From: UBA5070 sp035604215
GTDB lineage: Bacteria; Fibrobacterota; Fibrobacteria; UBA5070
Reading direction: 5' to 3'
DNA: 17,309 bases
Assembly: GCA_035604215.1 (NCBI GenBank)
Contig: DATNIW010000118.1
Location: 1 to 17,309, forward strand
Shown here: positions 15,611 through 17,309 of the stretch, one piece after another
Layout: each line of letters starts with the position of its first letter
Position numbering within the stretch: position 1 is the stretch's first letter
The notes under the pieces: model-generated
Seen by the model: the letters and a program-made list of their open reading frames with translations, nothing else
Database searches by the model: none
Told to the model about the DNA's origin: nothing
Program-made: the position numbers and the translations under genes

Positions 15611-15630
15611 AGGTCCGAGGACCTACATTT
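15611..15630 (+). promoter_or_regulatory. Candidate aspS promoter
   Basis: TACATTT (15624-15630) ends 8 nt before the aspS ATG, with no Shine-Dalgarno in between, as for a leaderless message. Directly before and overlapping it is a perfect inverted repeat AGGTCC-GA-GGACCT (15611-15624), which could be an operator or chance. Confidence 0.4.
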
Positions 15631-15638
15631 CCCGCCCT

Positions 15639-17309
15639 ATGAACCGCACGCACAACGACGGGGAGCTGCGCGCTTCCCATGTGGGATCCACCGTCACGCT
15701 GACGGGTTGGGTCCAGAACTACCGCGACCACGGCGAGCACCTGATCTTCATCGACCTTCGCGACCGCTGGGGCGTGACCCAGGTGACCTTCGATCCGGAC
15801 ATCTGCGGCGAAACCGTCCACGCTCTCGCCGACAAGCTCCGCCACGAATGGGTGGTGGAGGTGACGGGAGAGGTGCGCTCGCGCGGCGGCCAGATCAACG
15901 CCAAGCTGCCCACCGGGGAAATCGAGGTCTTCGCCACCGCCCTGGTGGTCCTGAACAAGGCCGAGACCCCTCCCTTCGAGATCTCGGAGCACGTGAAGGT
16001 CAACGAGGAACTGCGGCTCCAGTACCGCTACCTGGACCTGCGCCGCCCCGCGGTCCAGAAGCAGATCATCGCCCGCCACCGGGTTTCGAAGTCGGTCCGC
16101 GACTACTTCGACGAGCAGGGATTCCTGGACATCGAGACGCCCATCCTGGGCAAATCGACTCCCGAAGGTGCCCGCGACTACCTGGTGCCCAGCCGCATCT
16201 ACCCCGGCTCCTTCTATGCGCTGCCGCAGTCGCCCCAGCTCTTCAAGCAACTCCTGATGGTGGCGGGGTACGACCGCTACATGCAGATCGCCAAGTGCTT
16301 CCGCGACGAGGACCTGCGCGCCGACCGCCAGCCCGAATTCACCCAGATCGACGTGGAGATGTCCTTCATCGAGATGAAGGACATCATGGACATGGCCGAG
16401 GGCTGCGTGCGCAAGGTCTGGAAGGACCTGCTGGAGCTGGAGATTGTCGCCGAGATCCCGCACATGGACTTCGCCACGGCGATGACCCGGTACGGATCCG
16501 ACAAGCCCGACCTGCGTTACGGCCTGGAAATCCAGGACGTCACCGAATGGGCCAAGACCTGCGGCTTCGTCGTCTTCCAGGGACCCGCCACCTCCGGCGG
16601 CGTGGTGCGGCTCATCAACGCCAAGGGCGCCGCCGACAAGATCACCAGGAACGATCTGGACAAGCTGACGGATTATGTCCGCAAGCTCGGCGCCAAGGGA
16701 CTGGCCTGGATCAAGATCCAGAACGGCGAATGGAACGGACCCGCGGCCAAGAACATCTCCCCGGAAGTTCGCGCGGTGCTCGCGGAGCAGGTGGACGCCC
16801 GGGACGGCGACCTGCTGTTCTTCGGGGCCGACAAGAAGAAGGGCGTGGAGAACGTGTTGGGCGCCCTGCGGGTGAAGCTGGGCACCGAGATCCTGAAGCT
16901 CGCGCAGAAGGGCCAGTGGGAGTTCCTGTGGGTGCATTCGGCCCCCATGTTCGAATGGGACGACGAGACCAACCGGTTCTATAGCGTCCACCATCCGTTC
17001 ACCGCGCCCTATGCGGAGGAATTGGACAAGATCGAGTCCGATCCGGGAAACGTCCGCAGCCAGAGCTACGACCTGGTCCTGAACGGCGTGGAGATGGGCG
17101 GTGGTTCCATCCGCATCCATTCCCCCGAGGTCCAGGAGCGGGTCTTCCGCGCCTTGGGGATCGGGGAAGAGGAAGCCAAGGCCAAGTTCGGTTTCCTGCT
17201 CGACGCCCTCAAGTTCGGCGCCCCGCCGCACGGGGGCCTGGCCTTCGGGCTGGACCGCATGGTGATGCTGCTGTTGGAGATCGACTCCATCCGCGACATC
17301 ATCGCTTTC
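15639..17309 (+). CDS. aspS: Aspartyl-tRNA synthetase, 3' end cut by window
   Basis: 557 residues of a bacterial-type AspRS are visible; the gene runs off the window in frame a few dozen residues short of its end. It charges tRNA-Asp with aspartate. The OB-fold anticodon-binding domain is at about 1-105. Class II motif 1 region is GFLDIETPILGKSTPEGARD, motif 2 is FRDEDLRADRQPEFTQID, the bacterial GAD insertion is at about 285-410, and motif 3 is GLAFGLDRMVMLL. The OB domain has His31 (NYRDHGE) and Gly83 (RSRGGQ). In Pseudomonas aeruginosa, His31 and Gly83 mark a non-discriminating AspRS that also charges tRNA-Asn, so this enzyme may do the same. The ATG is fixed by homology and is not preceded by a Shine-Dalgarno. 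Confidence 0.97.
   Translation, partial: MNRTHNDGELRASHVGSTVTLTGWVQNYRDHGEHLIFIDLRDRWGVTQVTFDPDICGETVHALADKLRHEWVVEVTGEVRSRGGQINAKLPTGEIEVFATALVVLNKAETPPFEISEHVKVNEELRLQYRYLDLRRPAVQKQIIARHRVSKSVRDYFDEQGFLDIETPILGKSTPEGARDYLVPSRIYPGSFYALPQSPQLFKQLLMVAGYDRYMQIAKCFRDEDLRADRQPEFTQIDVEMSFIEMKDIMDMAEGCVRKVWKDLLELEIVAEIPHMDFATAMTRYGSDKPDLRYGLEIQDVTEWAKTCGFVVFQGPATSGGVVRLINAKGAADKITRNDLDKLTDYVRKLGAKGLAWIKIQNGEWNGPAAKNISPEVRAVLAEQVDARDGDLLFFGADKKKGVENVLGALRVKLGTEILKLAQKGQWEFLWVHSAPMFEWDDETNRFYSVHHPFTAPYAEELDKIESDPGNVRSQSYDLVLNGVEMGGGSIRIHSPEVQERVFRALGIGEEEAKAKFGFLLDALKFGAPPHGGLAFGLDRMVMLLLEIDSIRDIIAF

Noticed and set aside
15579..17231. A 550-codon minus-strand open frame antisense to aspS
   Set aside because: AspRS motifs on the plus strand are unambiguous; the antisense frame is a codon-bias shadow rich in V, L, G, H and D.

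Overview
The window is a GC-rich bacterial chromosome segment (third codon positions are mostly G or C), probably from an environmental genome. Putative -10 elements resemble TATATT(T) or TACATT(T). This is reminiscent of the TAnnTTTG element of the Fibrobacterota-Chlorobiota-Bacteroidota group. Together with the gene content it makes a GC-rich Fibrobacterota-like organism my best guess, but no gene here proves a phylum. No rRNA, tRNA or CRISPR array was seen.

Bases 1-2532 read as an accessory island on the minus strand. From transcription start to end they hold a HigB toxin, a HigA antitoxin, a TfoX N-terminal-domain protein, a 79-residue unrecognised protein, and a zeta-toxin-like P-loop kinase that overlaps the small gene by 4 nt. 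Downstream of these lies what looks like an IS21-type insertion-sequence end (two 25-bp repeats) beside a broken gene remnant. A perfect 17-bp palindrome upstream of higB is a good candidate HigA operator.

Bases 2661-7346 lie on the plus strand. They carry an AHSA1/SRPBCC protein, an AAA ATPase of the AAA_14/DUF4143 type preceded by a conspicuous AT-rich patch, acylphosphatase, the translational GTPase TypA/BipA, an intergenic region with three hairpins, and a bacteriohemerythrin with all its iron ligands and a near-perfect ribosome binding site.

Bases 7496-9684 form a two-gene cell-envelope unit: a secreted TPR/coiled-coil protein and an L,D-transpeptidase. The two end in related NTF2-like domains resembling the C-terminal domain of Helicobacter Csd6. 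A strong hairpin follows them.

Bases 10005-15589 are a complete five-gene Dpp/Opp-type ABC importer: binding lipoprotein, two permeases and two ATPases. Details of the binding protein hint that the substrate could be an oligosaccharide rather than a peptide. The two ATPases have complementary departures from consensus.

Bases 15639 to the end hold an aspartyl-tRNA synthetase cut by the window edge. It carries His31 and Gly83, residues associated with non-discriminating AspRS.

A theme across the window is two modes of translation start. Four genes (higB, the AAA ATPase, typA, aspS) have a -10-like element only 7-10 nt before the start codon and no Shine-Dalgarno, as expected of leaderless mRNAs. 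The importer genes, the SRPBCC gene and hemerythrin have clear Shine-Dalgarno sites.
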